A stretch of DNA of 64,000 nucleotides from Segatella baroniae DSM 16972 = JCM 13447. Its GTDB lineage: Bacteria; Bacteroidota; Bacteroidia; Bacteroidales; Bacteroidaceae. A program made the translations under genes and the position numbers. The DNA lies in NCBI RefSeq assembly GCF_000426585.1, contig NZ_KE384544.1:55439-119438 (forward strand), written 5' to 3'. The notes under the pieces were generated by a model. It saw nothing but the letters and a program-made list of their open reading frames with translations, was not told the DNA's origin and ran no database searches. The stretch's first letter is position 1, and each line of letters starts with the position of its first letter. Positions 31,744-40,775 of this stretch are shown piece by piece.

Positions 31744-31763
31744 GCAACATTGAATCGGTCAAC

Positions 31764-31799
31764 GTCCATTGCGCCATCCGTCAGAGGGGCGCAATGGAC
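31764..31799 (+). terminator. Hairpin after SusD of locus B (possible attenuator)
   Basis: GTCCATTGCGCC (31764-31775) and GGCGCAATGGAC (31788-31799) form a perfect 12-bp stem with a 12-base loop, followed by TTCAAAAACC. There is no long T tract, so partial termination or mRNA 3'-end protection of the SusC/SusD message is more likely than full termination. Confidence 0.6.
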
Positions 31800-31815
31800 T
31801 TCAAAAACCTGTCAC

Positions 31816-32718
31816 ATGAAGAATCAGACAATACGCGCTTATATGTTGATTGAAATGCTTTTGCCGCTGGCAATCGTGGGTTGCGGCGGCGGTGGCGGCC
31901 ATCCCAACAACGGGGGTAACGGTGACGACACGCCGCCGATTGTCGTCGAGGACTACAAATACACGAAAGCCGAGGGCGACATCCGCCTGATGACCTACAA
32001 TTCCTTTTACTGCAAGGGCAACGGCGCGACGCAATCGTTTTCCGACGAACACACCAAGGACTTCGCCGACGTCATCAAGGCGCTGTCACCCGACGTCATT
32101 GCTATCCAGGAACTGGACAGTTTCTGCACCCACCGCAGCCAAAGATACCTGCTGGAGGACATCAGGAAGGCCACGGGAATCGACTATCGGATCTTCTTCG
32201 GGTCGGCAGCCGACTACGACGGCGGCCGTATCGGCTGCGGACTGATGGTGAAGAAGACGCTGGAGGTGAAGAAGGCGGAAATCATTCCCTTGCCGGGCAA
32301 CGAGCGTCGGGCCCTGATCAAGGTGCAACTGCCCCGGTTCTCCTTCCTCGCCACCCATCTCGACCTGAACACCTTGGCCCGCAAGAGCAGCGCGGACATC
32401 ATCAACAAGGAGGCCAAAGCGGCGTCACAACCCGTGTTTCTGGCCGGCGACCTGAACGATTCGCCTGCTTGGGCGGCCGACCAGTCGGCCTTCCCCACGC
32501 TCCAACAGGCCTTCACCATCGTCAGCGAGACGGCGGGCAGTCTGCCCGGACAGCCCAATACCACCATCGACTACATCCTCTTGGATACGCCCCATGCCTC
32601 AAATGTAACCATCAAGAAGGCCAAAGTGGTCAAGAGACTTTCGATTGCGGGCGACCAGAAAGACATTTCCACCGTGTCAGACCACTACCCCGTTTTCGTA
32701 GACATCCAAGTAAAGTAA
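31816..32718 (+). CDS. Endonuclease/exonuclease/phosphatase (EEP) family lipoprotein
   Basis: A 300-residue exported phosphodiesterase-fold protein. The start at 31816 gives a lipoprotein signal (IEMLLPLAIVGCGGGGG, Cys at about 23); upstream codons in frame run through the SusD-trailing hairpin. EEP motifs are present in order: IRLMTYNSFY, VIAIQELDSF (metal-binding Glu), FLATHLDL, FLAGDLNDSP and the terminal SDHYPVFVD (catalytic Asp-His). The family includes DNase I, sphingomyelinases and inositol phosphatases, all metal-dependent phosphoester hydrolases. As a surface or periplasmic lipoprotein between SusD and GH89 it may remove phosphodiester substituents from the imported glycan. The substrate is unknown. 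Confidence 0.88.
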   Translation: MKNQTIRAYMLIEMLLPLAIVGCGGGGGHPNNGGNGDDTPPIVVEDYKYTKAEGDIRLMTYNSFYCKGNGATQSFSDEHTKDFADVIKALSPDVIAIQELDSFCTHRSQRYLLEDIRKATGIDYRIFFGSAADYDGGRIGCGLMVKKTLEVKKAEIIPLPGNERRALIKVQLPRFSFLATHLDLNTLARKSSADIINKEAKAASQPVFLAGDLNDSPAWAADQSAFPTLQQAFTIVSETAGSLPGQPNTTIDYILLDTPHASNVTIKKAKVVKRLSIAGDQKDISTVSDHYPVFVDIQVK

Positions 32719-32726
32719 CGCCATCC

Positions 32727-34892
32727 ATGCCTTCTTCCGTCTCCAGAACCATCTTTCTGTCGGCCGCGCTCGCCCTGACACTGTCCTGTCAGGCCCAGGA
32801 TTTCAGCGGCGTAAGCGAACTCGTGAAGCGCAGAATACCCTCGCTTCATCGGCACATCGTGTTCAAACCGCTGCCGAAAGCCGCAGAAGAAACTTTCATT
32901 TTGTCCACTCGGAATGGGAATCTGGTTATCCAAGCCAACACGGTGTCTGCGGCTTCGACGGCCGTGAACCATTACTTGAACCACGTCTGCCACGCCAGCA
33001 TATCGCATTCTGCCGACAACCTGCCCTCCACCGTCAAGGTGGTTCCCCTCAAGCGGCCCATCCGCGTGTCGACACCGTTCCGCTATCGCTACGCGCTCAA
33101 CTACTGCACGTACAGCTACAGTTACGCTTTCTACCAGTGGGAAGACTTCGAACGCGAACTCGACTGGCTTTCGCTCAACGGCATCAACCTCATGCTGGCA
33201 CCCTTGGGAACCGAGATTGTCTGGCAGCAGACGCTGCGGTCTCTGGGCTTCAGCGACGCTTCCATCGCCCGTTTCATCCCCGGTCCGGCCTACACGGCAT
33301 GGTGGCTGATGGGCAATCTCGAAGGATGGGGCGGCCCGATGAGCCAACCGATGATCGAGAAACGCCACCGGCTGCAAGTCAGAATCCTGGAAAGGATGCG
33401 CCAACTGGGTATAGAGCCGGTGCTACAGGGCTTCCCCGGTATCGTGCCGTCGTTCTTCAAGGACAGGTTCCCCGACGCGCCGGTCGTTCCGCAAGGCCTT
33501 TGGGGCGCGTTCCAACGCCCTTATATCCTGCTGCCGGGCAACGAAACGTTCAATCGGGTGGCCGACCTCTACTACCGGAACATCAAGAAATACTACGGTT
33601 CCGACATCCGATTCCTCGGCGGCGACTTGTTTCATGAGGGTGGAAACGCCCAAGGTGTAGACCTCGCCGCTACGGCTTCGCTCGTGCAACGGCGCATGCT
33701 GGCCCACTTCCCGCAGGCCCGATGGGTGCTGCAAGGATGGAACGACAATCCTCCACCCTCACTGTTGGCTGGCTTGGACAAGCGCCACGTGCTGCTCATC
33801 AACCTGTCCGGAGAGATTGCCACGTCGTGGGAGAAGTCGCAGGAGTTCGGCCGGACGCCCTGGATTTGGGGCAGTGTGAACCATTTCGGCGGCAAGACCG
33901 ACATGGGCGGGCAGCTTCCCGTGCTGGTGAACGAACCGCATCGGGCCTTCCGCAACTCCAAGAACCACGTGATGAAGGGTATCGGCATTCTGCCCGAAGG
34001 CATTCTCACCAACCCCATTGTCTACGATTTCGCGCTGAAGACGGCGTGGAACGACCACGCGCCCGACCTCGACCCAATGCTCCGCCAATATGTCCTCTAC
34101 CGCTACGGGCGGTGGGACGACCGGCTCTACAAGGCGTGGCTGCTGCTCAGCCGGTCGGTGTTCGGCGAATTTGAGTTCAAGGGCGAAGGCACGTTCGAGT
34201 CCATCTTCTGCGCCCGCCCCTCGACGAATGTCACGAGTGTCTCCACCTGGGGGCCGAAGCGGATGCAATACGACCCGGCCCTGCTCGAACAGGCGCTGAC
34301 GCTCTTCAGGCAAGCGGCCGACCATCTGGCGGCTTCGGCCACCTATCGGTACGACCTCGTCGACCTGACCCGCCAGGTGATGGCCAACCATGGACGCACG
34401 GTCTACCGCCAAGCCATGGATGCCTACCGGACCAAAGACACGCTACGGCTGGCCGAGGCGTCACGGCGGTTCGTCAGCCTCGTGCTCCTACAGGACAGCC
34501 TCCTCGCCACCGACCGCCACTTCCTGCTGGGCAACTGGCTGAAGGCCGCCCAAGCCTACGGCGACAACGAAGCCGATCGGCGGCTGTCGCTCGAAAACGC
34601 ACGCACGCAAATCACCTACTGGGGGCCCGACGACCCGACGACGCGCGTCCACGACTACGCCAACAAGGAATGGTCAGGGCTGTTGCGCGACTTCTACGCG
34701 CCGCGATGGACGGCCTTCTTCGACGGCCTGAACCGCCAGCTGCGCGGCCGGGAGACGCCCGAAACCGACTTCTTCGCCATGGAACGGGCATGGGCCAAGG
34801 CTGACAACGCCTATCCCACCGAACCTCAGGGCGACTGTCTCAAGATGGTCGACCGCGCCATGGCGGCCGTCGGCTTGCCGCGCGTTTTCTGA
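32727..34892 (+). CDS. GH89 alpha-N-acetylglucosaminidase
   Basis: A 721-residue exported hydrolase of terminal alpha-linked GlcNAc. The start at 32727 gives a signal peptide (RTIFLSAALALTLSCQAQ) and lies 8 bp after the EEP stop; the frame continues upstream over the EEP gene. NAGLU family domains are the N-terminal alpha/beta domain (about 25-115), a TIM barrel (RYRYALNYCTYSYSYAFYQW, WLSLNGINLMLAPLGTE, WWLMGNLEGWGGPM) and an alpha-helical C-terminus. Candidate catalytic residues are Glu at about 304 (GGDLFHEGG) and Glu at about 424 (GILPEGILTNP), as in human NAGLU and clostridial GH89. Alpha-1,4-GlcNAc caps occur on gastric mucin, and heparan sulfate also has this linkage. This is the most specific clue to the locus B substrate. 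Confidence 0.96.
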   Translation: MPSSVSRTIFLSAALALTLSCQAQDFSGVSELVKRRIPSLHRHIVFKPLPKAAEETFILSTRNGNLVIQANTVSAASTAVNHYLNHVCHASISHSADNLPSTVKVVPLKRPIRVSTPFRYRYALNYCTYSYSYAFYQWEDFERELDWLSLNGINLMLAPLGTEIVWQQTLRSLGFSDASIARFIPGPAYTAWWLMGNLEGWGGPMSQPMIEKRHRLQVRILERMRQLGIEPVLQGFPGIVPSFFKDRFPDAPVVPQGLWGAFQRPYILLPGNETFNRVADLYYRNIKKYYGSDIRFLGGDLFHEGGNAQGVDLAATASLVQRRMLAHFPQARWVLQGWNDNPPPSLLAGLDKRHVLLINLSGEIATSWEKSQEFGRTPWIWGSVNHFGGKTDMGGQLPVLVNEPHRAFRNSKNHVMKGIGILPEGILTNPIVYDFALKTAWNDHAPDLDPMLRQYVLYRYGRWDDRLYKAWLLLSRSVFGEFEFKGEGTFESIFCARPSTNVTSVSTWGPKRMQYDPALLEQALTLFRQAADHLAASATYRYDLVDLTRQVMANHGRTVYRQAMDAYRTKDTLRLAEASRRFVSLVLLQDSLLATDRHFLLGNWLKAAQAYGDNEADRRLSLENARTQITYWGPDDPTTRVHDYANKEWSGLLRDFYAPRWTAFFDGLNRQLRGRETPETDFFAMERAWAKADNAYPTEPQGDCLKMVDRAMAAVGLPRVF

Positions 34893-34910
34893 AAGCACAG
34901 CTTCCGCCCC

Positions 34911-35012
34911 GCAACCGCTGCCCTTTCACAAGCTGAAAGCAGTGCTTTTGGCGGCCAACCGCTGCCCTTTCACAAAATGAAAGCAGTGCTTCCGGCCCGC
35001 AAAAGGACTGCT
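34911..35012. repeat. Repeat locus 3 of the 22/44-bp family: tandem 44-bp duplication
   Basis: Two 41-base copies starting CAACCGCTGCCCTTTCACAA, at 34912-34952 and 34956-34996, are offset by exactly 44 bases and differ at only a few positions. Each contains two opposed half-units (CCGCTGCCCTTTC and GAAAGCAGTGCTT). A partial third unit (CAAAAGGACTGCTTTGG) follows at about 35000-35016. The gap 34893-35058 between GH89 and GH3 has no other feature. Confidence 0.85.
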
Positions 35013-35058
35013 TTGGAAATGAAAACGACAGGCTTTCTTCTTTTCACGAACACAAAAC

Positions 35059-37629
35059 ATGAACATATACACAATGAGATTCCTACACAAGACGGCGGCC
35101 ATCGCCTGCCTGCTCGCAAGTTTCGGCGCGCCCTCCAACGCGCAGGACTTTCCTTTCAGAGACGCAAACCTCTCGCCCGAAGCGCGCGTCAACGACCTGA
35201 TCGGCCGCATGACGCTGCCCGAAAAGATAGACATGCTCCAGAGCGACTTCTTCTTTCGGGGCTGCGAAAGGCTGGGGGTGCCGCGCTTCGAGACGGCCGA
35301 CGGCCCGCTGGGCATAGCGTCATGGGGGCTGAAGGGGCGCGCCACAGCCTTCCCCAGCCAACTGTCGCTGGCCGCTTCGTGGAACAGGAGCCTGGCCCGG
35401 CGCCTCGGCGCCATCTACGCGCAGGAGTGGCGGTCGCGCGGCATTCATGTCTTCTACGGCCCGGGGGTCAACATCTACCGCTCGTCGAAGGACTCGCGCA
35501 ACTTCGAATACATGGGAGAAGACCCTTGCTTGGCCGCCGAGATGGCCGTGCCGTTCATCCAAAGCCTACAGGCGGGCGGCGTCATGGCCACCGTCAAGCA
35601 CTTCGTGGCCAACGACCAGGAGTTCGACCGCTACAAAGTGAGCAGCGAAGTGTCGGAAAGGACGCTGCATGAAATCTACTATCCGCCCTTCAAGGCGGCC
35701 ATACAGCGGGGCGGTGTCCACGCCGTGATGATGGGCTACAACTTGGTGAACGGCGTCTACTGCGCCCAGAACAGACTTCTGATGACCGACATGCTGCGCA
35801 ACGCCTGGAGCTTCAGGGGCAACATCATGTCGGACTGGGGGGCCACGCACAGCACATGGGCGTCGGTCGAGGCCGGACTCGACATGGAACTGGGCACCTT
35901 CGACCATCTCAACCGCCAGCAACTGCTGCCGCTGGTCGAGTCGGGGAAGCTGAAAGAAAGCCGAATCGACGACATGGTGCGCCACATTCTCCAACCTTGC
36001 TTCGCCTTGGGATTCTTCGACCGCCCCACGGCGAAGGACCTTTCCATCCCCACTTACAATGAAGCGGCCAACCGAATGGCCTACGACGAGGCCTGCGAAG
36101 GAATCATCCTGCTGAAGAACGAACGGCAAATCCTGCCGCTGCGGTCGCCCAGGACGATTGCGGTCATCGGCCCGAATGCCAACCCAAACGTCGTCGACGA
36201 CAACACGTTCGACGTCAAAGGCTGTTCATTCGGTGGCGGAGGAAGTTCCAAAGTCAACCCCTGGTACGTGGTGAACGACATGGAGGGCATTCGCAAAGCA
36301 TTCCCCGACGCCCGCATTCTCTACGCAGAAGGGGTGTCGAACGCCTACAAGCGCAGACTGTTCAAGCAGAGCGCGTTCAGGACAAAGGATGGAAAACGGG
36401 GGCTGGAAGCCCGCTGCTACGCGCTCGACGAGCAGGAAAACAGGATGGACGACGAGCCGAAGATGAGCCGCATAGACCCAAACGTGGACTTCAGATGGGC
36501 GGAAGGAGCGTCGGCCGTGCAGGCTTTGGGCCACGATTATCTGATGGAATGGGAAGGCACGGTGGCGTCGGAAGAGAACGATTCCATCCTGTTCTTCGTC
36601 GACGCGCAGGGCGGTTGCCGGCTGACCGTCGACGGAAGGGTCGTCATCGACGAGCGAATGTCGCAGTCGTTTGCCAACCGTCATGTGAAGATAGCCTCAC
36701 AAAGGGGGCGCAGGCATGCCGTCCGGCTGGAATATTGGAACCGCCACTGCAGCCCCGCCGAGATACGGATGGGCTGGGACTACGCCACGGGCGTGGACTA
36801 TTCCGAAGCCGTCCGGCTGGCCCGACAGGCCGACTGCGTGGTGTTCTGCGGCGGACTGGACGCCAGCCTGGAGTTTGAAGGCACCGACCGACCGTTCGAA
36901 CTGCCCTACGGACAGGACGAACTCATCATCGCCTTGGCACAGGCGAATCCCAATCTCATCGTGGCACTGCACGGCGGTGGCGCCATGCGCATGTCGCCGT
37001 GGATCGGGCGCGTGGCCGGCGTGCTCCACCTGCTCTACCCCGGACAGGAGGGCGGCACGGCATTGGGCCACATCCTCTCGGGAAAAGTGAACCCGTCGGC
37101 CAAGCTTCCCTTCACCATCGAGCGCGAATGGAAGGACTCGCCGGCCTACGGCAACTACGACGAGACGCGCAAGGAGCGCAAAGTATATTATCGTGAAGGC
37201 ATTTACGTGGGCTACCGGGGCTACGAGCGCAAGGGCACAACGCCCCTCTTTGCCTTCGGCCACGGCCTTTCCTACACGGCGTTCGCCTACGAAAAACTCA
37301 CGGCGTCGGTCGTCGACCGGAAGAAAGCCGTGGTGAAGGTGACGCTCGACGTGACGAATACGGGACAAAAAGACGGTGCCGAGGTGGTGGAGCTATACGT
37401 CCACGACCCCGTTTCCAAGGTGGACCGGCCCTACAAGGAACTGAAGAACTTTGAAAAGGTGTGGCTCAAGGCCGGCGAAACCAAGCGGGTGGAGATGACA
37501 TTGGGGGCCGACGCCTTCCAATACTACGACGAACATCGCCATGAATGGGTGTTGGAACGGGGCGTTTTCGACATTTTGGCGGGGGCCTCGTCGGCCGACA
37601 TCCGACAGAAAGCCACCATCCGCCTGTAA
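35059..37629 (+). CDS. GH3 beta-glucosidase family protein with inserted PA14 domain
   Basis: An 856-residue exported exo-glycosidase. From the Met at 35059 the signal is MNIYTMRFLHKTAAIACLLA; the Met at 35074 is a good alternative start. The GH3 TIM barrel (about 30-320) has the substrate pocket KHFVAND and the nucleophile Asp at about 259 (IMSDWGATH). The alpha/beta sandwich domain is split by a PA14 module (about 470-590, YLMEWEGTVAS, ILFFVDAQGGCRLTVDGR), which often contributes to substrate recognition. A fibronectin type III-like domain ends it (NTGQKDGAEVVELYVHD). This architecture is common for beta-glucosidases and related enzymes in Bacteroidota. It converges on an ECF sigma gene 14 bp downstream. 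Specificity is not determined. Confidence 0.93.
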   Translation: MNIYTMRFLHKTAAIACLLASFGAPSNAQDFPFRDANLSPEARVNDLIGRMTLPEKIDMLQSDFFFRGCERLGVPRFETADGPLGIASWGLKGRATAFPSQLSLAASWNRSLARRLGAIYAQEWRSRGIHVFYGPGVNIYRSSKDSRNFEYMGEDPCLAAEMAVPFIQSLQAGGVMATVKHFVANDQEFDRYKVSSEVSERTLHEIYYPPFKAAIQRGGVHAVMMGYNLVNGVYCAQNRLLMTDMLRNAWSFRGNIMSDWGATHSTWASVEAGLDMELGTFDHLNRQQLLPLVESGKLKESRIDDMVRHILQPCFALGFFDRPTAKDLSIPTYNEAANRMAYDEACEGIILLKNERQILPLRSPRTIAVIGPNANPNVVDDNTFDVKGCSFGGGGSSKVNPWYVVNDMEGIRKAFPDARILYAEGVSNAYKRRLFKQSAFRTKDGKRGLEARCYALDEQENRMDDEPKMSRIDPNVDFRWAEGASAVQALGHDYLMEWEGTVASEENDSILFFVDAQGGCRLTVDGRVVIDERMSQSFANRHVKIASQRGRRHAVRLEYWNRHCSPAEIRMGWDYATGVDYSEAVRLARQADCVVFCGGLDASLEFEGTDRPFELPYGQDELIIALAQANPNLIVALHGGGAMRMSPWIGRVAGVLHLLYPGQEGGTALGHILSGKVNPSAKLPFTIEREWKDSPAYGNYDETRKERKVYYREGIYVGYRGYERKGTTPLFAFGHGLSYTAFAYEKLTASVVDRKKAVVKVTLDVTNTGQKDGAEVVELYVHDPVSKVDRPYKELKNFEKVWLKAGETKRVEMTLGADAFQYYDEHRHEWVLERGVFDILAGASSADIRQKATIRL

Positions 37630-37643
37630 GGGAAAGGCTCCGT

Positions 37644-38279
37644 TCAGCGCGTGAAGCTCCACCAGGCGGCCAACATCGAAAGCAATGGATTTCGAAGTTG
37701 GCCGCTTTTTGCGCGCAAGACGGTGACGGCGCGATACACGAGCTTGCGCACCGAGCCCACCTGGAGGCCCATCAGCTCGGCGATCTCTTCGTAATCCATG
37801 TCGTGCATGTAACGAAGATAGACGGCTTCGCGCTGCCGGTCGGTGAGCATGGCCATGAGTCGGGCTATCGTGGCGGCTATGTCGCGGCGCTCTTCGTCGC
37901 CGATCATCGTGTCAAGGACGGTCACATCGGTGAAGAAAGGCAGCTGGGCGACCTCCTTGTCGGCCTGTTTGGCGTTCTTCTTGTGCACGTTGAGCATGGC
38001 GTTGCGGAACGCCCGGAAGAGATAAGCGGTGATGTTGGTCACGGCTGACAGCTGTCGCCGCTTCATATAGACCTGACAAAACACGTCGTGAACGCCGTCT
38101 TCGCAAGTGGGTTGGTCGAAGCCCATGCCCCGACCGTAGGCCATCAATTCATCCACAGACAGAAAATAGAGCGACGAAAAGGCCTCATTGAGACTCGCTT
38201 CGTCCTCACTGTTCAGGAACATCGTCCAATGCAGTTCCAGCTGTTGATGTCGTCTGTTGCGGTCCATGGTGGGAGTCAA
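37644..38279 (-). CDS. ECF-type RNA polymerase sigma factor
   Basis: A 211-residue sigma-70 family factor; the in-frame Met at 38267 is an alternative start. Region 2 is at about 25-90 (CEDGVHDVFCQVYMKRRQ, TAYLFRAFRNAMLNVH). Region 4 is near 140-190 (LTDRQREAVYLRYMHDMDYE followed by EIAELMGLQVGSVRKLVYRA). It is of the Bacteroidota type that works with FecR proteins at glycan loci, yet no FecR gene is adjacent. The closest FecR is at 25085-26257, at the far end of locus B. It is convergent with the GH3-PA14 gene (14 bp between stops), and an alpha/beta hydrolase gene on the same strand ends 38 bp before its start. I infer that it directs transcription of locus B. Confidence 0.9.
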   Translation of the reverse strand: MTPTMDRNRRHQQLELHWTMFLNSEDEASLNEAFSSLYFLSVDELMAYGRGMGFDQPTCEDGVHDVFCQVYMKRRQLSAVTNITAYLFRAFRNAMLNVHKKNAKQADKEVAQLPFFTDVTVLDTMIGDEERRDIAATIARLMAMLTDRQREAVYLRYMHDMDYEEIAELMGLQVGSVRKLVYRAVTVLRAKSGQLRNPLLSMLAAWWSFTR

Positions 38280-38317
38280 GACTACGGGATGTCGTTCGCG
38301 ACCGGCGGGAGCTTTGT

Positions 38318-39139
38318 TCAGAAGCTGCGCAACCAGCTCTCCAGCTCCATCATGAGCAGGTTGTGGAAGCGGAAACGGGGCAGAATGCCCCAGCCGTGGC
38401 CGCCCGACGGGTAGACGTGGAGGGAGGCGGAGACGTCGTGGCGATAGAGTTCCATGTAGTAGTTGACGCCGTTGGCGGGCGCCACCACATGGTCGTCGTC
38501 GCTCAGGGCTATCCAGGCGCGCGGCGTCACGCGCGTCACTTGCAGGTCGTTGCTGTAGAGGCGTTCGTCCTTCTTCGACGCGTTCTTGCCCAAGAGGTTG
38601 TCGTGGCTACCCTTGTGGGTGAACGCCGGATCCATCGTGATGACGGGATAGAAGAGGATTTGGAAGTCGGGCTTGGCGTCGCCGCGGCTGTGTGTGGCGA
38701 GTGTCGAGGCCAGATGGCCGCCCGCCGAGAAGCCCATGACGCCCACGTCGGCGCGGTTGACGTTCCATCCGGCGGCGTTGCGGCGTATCAGTTTCATGGC
38801 TTCCTCGGCGTCGCCGATGGCCACTTCCTTCACGCCGTGGGGCATGCGATACTTCAAGACCACGGCCGCAATGCCCATGTTGTTGAGAAAGCCGGCCCAG
38901 TCGGTGCCTTCCTTGGCCATCGCCAGGCTGCCATAGCCGCCGCCGGGACAGATGAGCACGGCCCGCCCCGTCGGTTTCTCGGGCAGAAAGACATGCACCT
39001 TGGCCGTGTCGGCGGCGTCGGCGCTCTCGACGGGTGCGCCCTGGGGCCACAAGTTCAGTTCGAAGGCGCTCTGTGCCAGGGCCGGAGAGACCGCCAGAAG
39101 CAAGGCGCAAATCATCATCAGTTGCTTTAATTTCTTCAT
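38318..39139 (-). CDS. Exported alpha/beta hydrolase (acetyl-xylan-esterase-like)
   Basis: A 273-residue hydrolase with a signal peptide (LMMICALLLAVSPALAQ). Features are the oxyanion-hole strand VLICPGGGYGSLA (about 61-73), the nucleophile Ser at about 138 in MGFSAGGHLAS, an Asp in ALSDDDHVVAP and a His in PSGGHGWG, giving a complete Ser-Asp-His triad. The HGGG-like and GFSAGG features are shared by carbohydrate esterases and BD-FAE-type esterases annotated in Bacteroidota glycan loci. It would remove acetyl or other ester groups from imported oligosaccharides. It lies upstream of the ECF sigma gene on the same strand and is divergent from the sialate O-acetylesterase, with a promoter element on each strand between them. 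Confidence 0.88.
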   Translation of the reverse strand: MKKLKQLMMICALLLAVSPALAQSAFELNLWPQGAPVESADAADTAKVHVFLPEKPTGRAVLICPGGGYGSLAMAKEGTDWAGFLNNMGIAAVVLKYRMPHGVKEVAIGDAEEAMKLIRRNAAGWNVNRADVGVMGFSAGGHLASTLATHSRGDAKPDFQILFYPVITMDPAFTHKGSHDNLLGKNASKKDERLYSNDLQVTRVTPRAWIALSDDDHVVAPANGVNYYMELYRHDVSASLHVYPSGGHGWGILPRFRFHNLLMMELESWLRSF

Positions 39140-39179
39140 GTTGTGTCAGTATTTAGGCTCATTTTCAGTCATATAGTTG

Positions 39180-39187
39180 CAAAGATA
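39180..39187 (-). promoter_or_regulatory. -7 element for the alpha/beta hydrolase (TATCTTTG on minus strand)
   Basis: The minus strand reads TATCTTTG followed by CA, an exact TAnnTTTG match about 40 bp before the start at 39139. It is paired with a divergent plus-strand element at 39200. Confidence 0.65.
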
Positions 39188-39199
39188 AATAAAAAATCG

Positions 39200-39207
39200 T
39201 AATATTG
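39200..39207 (+). promoter_or_regulatory. -7-like element for the sialate O-acetylesterase (TAATATTG)
   Basis: TAATATTG followed by CAGC differs from TAnnTTTG at one base and lies 26 bp before the gene start at 39233. Confidence 0.5.
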
Positions 39208-39232
39208 CAGCGCGAAACAAACGAAACAAACC

Positions 39233-40684
39233 ATGCTAAAACGTTATTTAATGCTTTCTTTCTGCACCTTGGCAGCCCTCACGGCGACGGCCAAAGTGCG
39301 ACTTTCCCATCTCATCGGCGACCACATGGTGCTGCAACAGCAGGCCGAAGCCCGCCTCTGGGGATGGGCGCGGCCGGGCCAGACCATCAAGGTGACGACG
39401 CATTTCTTCGGCAAACCCGCCACGCAATCGGCCAAGGCCGACGCCAAAGGGCAGTGGCTCGTCAGCGTGAAGACGCCCAAGGCCGGCTACAAGCCCTATT
39501 CCATCACCTTCGACGACGGCCGCGACGTCACCACCGTCAGCCATGTGCTCGTGGGCGAGGTGTGGGTGTGCGCCGGCCAGAGCAACATGGAAATGCCGAT
39601 GAAGGGCTTCGGCAACTGCCCGACCGAGGGTTACAACCAAGCCGTGGTCGAAGCGCGCGACCACAGGGCCATCCACTACGTGAAGATACCGGCCACCATG
39701 CGCATGACACCGCAGGCCGACGCCGACTGCCGCTGGCTGGAAATCGGGCCGCAGACCGTCGGCGACTGCTCGGCCGCGGGCTATCACTTCGCGCTGACGC
39801 TGAACCGGGCGCTCGACGTGCCCGTGGGACTGGTGCTGGCGAACAAGGGCGGCACGCGCGTGGAGAGCTGGCTCGACCGCGACTACCTGCAGACACACAC
39901 GCAGGAGCCGCTCGACTCCATGGCCATCGTCAAGCGATTCGGCTACGACTACCACCGTCCGCTGCTCTGGGGCAACGGAACCTTCGCCCCCATCCTCAAC
40001 TACACCGTCAAGGGAATACTCTACTATCAGGGTTGTTCCAACGTGGGCGCCCCCGCGGGGCAGTACACCCGCCGGCTCAAAGACCTCGTTGCGCAGTGGC
40101 GCCGCGACTTCGGGCTGGGACAGCTTCCGTTCTATTTCGTGCAGATAGCACCCTACTGGTACGACAACCGCGACGGCGACTGGGGGCCGAAGCTGCGCGA
40201 ACAGCAATACGAGGCGTCGCTCGTCATCCCCAACAGCGGCCTGGTCTGCACCGACGACCTGGTCTATCCGCACGAGGTCGAGCAGATTCATCCCTCCCAG
40301 AAGCGGCAGGTGGGCGAGCGGCTGGCCTTCCAGGCCCTCAACAAGACCTACGGCATGCGGGAGATATGGTGCGAAAGTCCCTCCTTCAAGGACATGAAGA
40401 TACAGGCAGACACGTGCTACGTGCGGCTGAAAGACCTCTACGGAGCCATCAACCGCTTCCATGACATCGAGGGATTCGAGGTCGCCGGTGCCGACAAAGT
40501 GTACCACAAGGCCAAGGCTTGGCACTATTGGGTGCCGCGTGAAGACTGGCGCAACGAGTCGATCGCCGTCTGGTCACCCGACGTCCGGCAGCCGCTCTAC
40601 GTGCGCTACGCCTTCCGCAACTGGAATCCGGGCAACCTGAAGAACGGCGCCCTGCTGCCACTCTTCCCCTTTGCGACAGAGTAG
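39233..40684 (+). CDS. Sialate O-acetylesterase (SASA/SGNH type)
   Basis: A 483-residue exported esterase with signal peptide MLKRYLMLSFCTLAALTATA. The first domain (about 22-105, GDHMVLQQQAEARLWGWARP) is the jelly-roll that precedes SASA domains in Bacteroidota. The SGNH core starts at EVWVCAGQSNMEMPM with the nucleophile Ser at about 117. An Asn-containing block (LANKGGTRVESWL) and a late VYPHEVEQIHPSQKRQVGER, with the Asp/His pair shifted to the usual HPxxK position, complete the fold. Family members remove O-acetyl groups from sialic acid or from xylan, so the name is the family label and the true ester may differ. It is followed by a very strong terminator. With GH89 and the GH109-like enzyme, a host-glycan role is plausible. 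Confidence 0.9.
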   Translation: MLKRYLMLSFCTLAALTATAKVRLSHLIGDHMVLQQQAEARLWGWARPGQTIKVTTHFFGKPATQSAKADAKGQWLVSVKTPKAGYKPYSITFDDGRDVTTVSHVLVGEVWVCAGQSNMEMPMKGFGNCPTEGYNQAVVEARDHRAIHYVKIPATMRMTPQADADCRWLEIGPQTVGDCSAAGYHFALTLNRALDVPVGLVLANKGGTRVESWLDRDYLQTHTQEPLDSMAIVKRFGYDYHRPLLWGNGTFAPILNYTVKGILYYQGCSNVGAPAGQYTRRLKDLVAQWRRDFGLGQLPFYFVQIAPYWYDNRDGDWGPKLREQQYEASLVIPNSGLVCTDDLVYPHEVEQIHPSQKRQVGERLAFQALNKTYGMREIWCESPSFKDMKIQADTCYVRLKDLYGAINRFHDIEGFEVAGADKVYHKAKAWHYWVPREDWRNESIAVWSPDVRQPLYVRYAFRNWNPGNLKNGALLPLFPFATE

Positions 40685-40693
40685 ACGGGGCAC

Positions 40694-40757
40694 CGGTTGA
40701 CGGGCGGACGAGTCGCAGCTTGACAAGCACAACTCGTCCGCCCGTCAACCGTTTTTC
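40694..40757 (+). terminator. Very strong terminator at the end of locus B
   Basis: Arms 40694-40713 (CGGTTGACGGGCGGACGAGT) and 40732-40751 are perfectly complementary over 20 bp, with an 18-base loop, followed by TTTTTC. It lies 9 bp after the sialate O-acetylesterase stop and is the longest perfect stem I found at a gene end in this window. Confidence 0.9.
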
Positions 40758-40775
40758 ATTCACCACTCCTTTCCT

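Noticed and set aside
32469..32726. Upstream start for the GH89 protein
   Set aside because: The added 86 codons overlap the EEP gene in another frame; the Met at 32727 gives a signal peptide and normal spacing.
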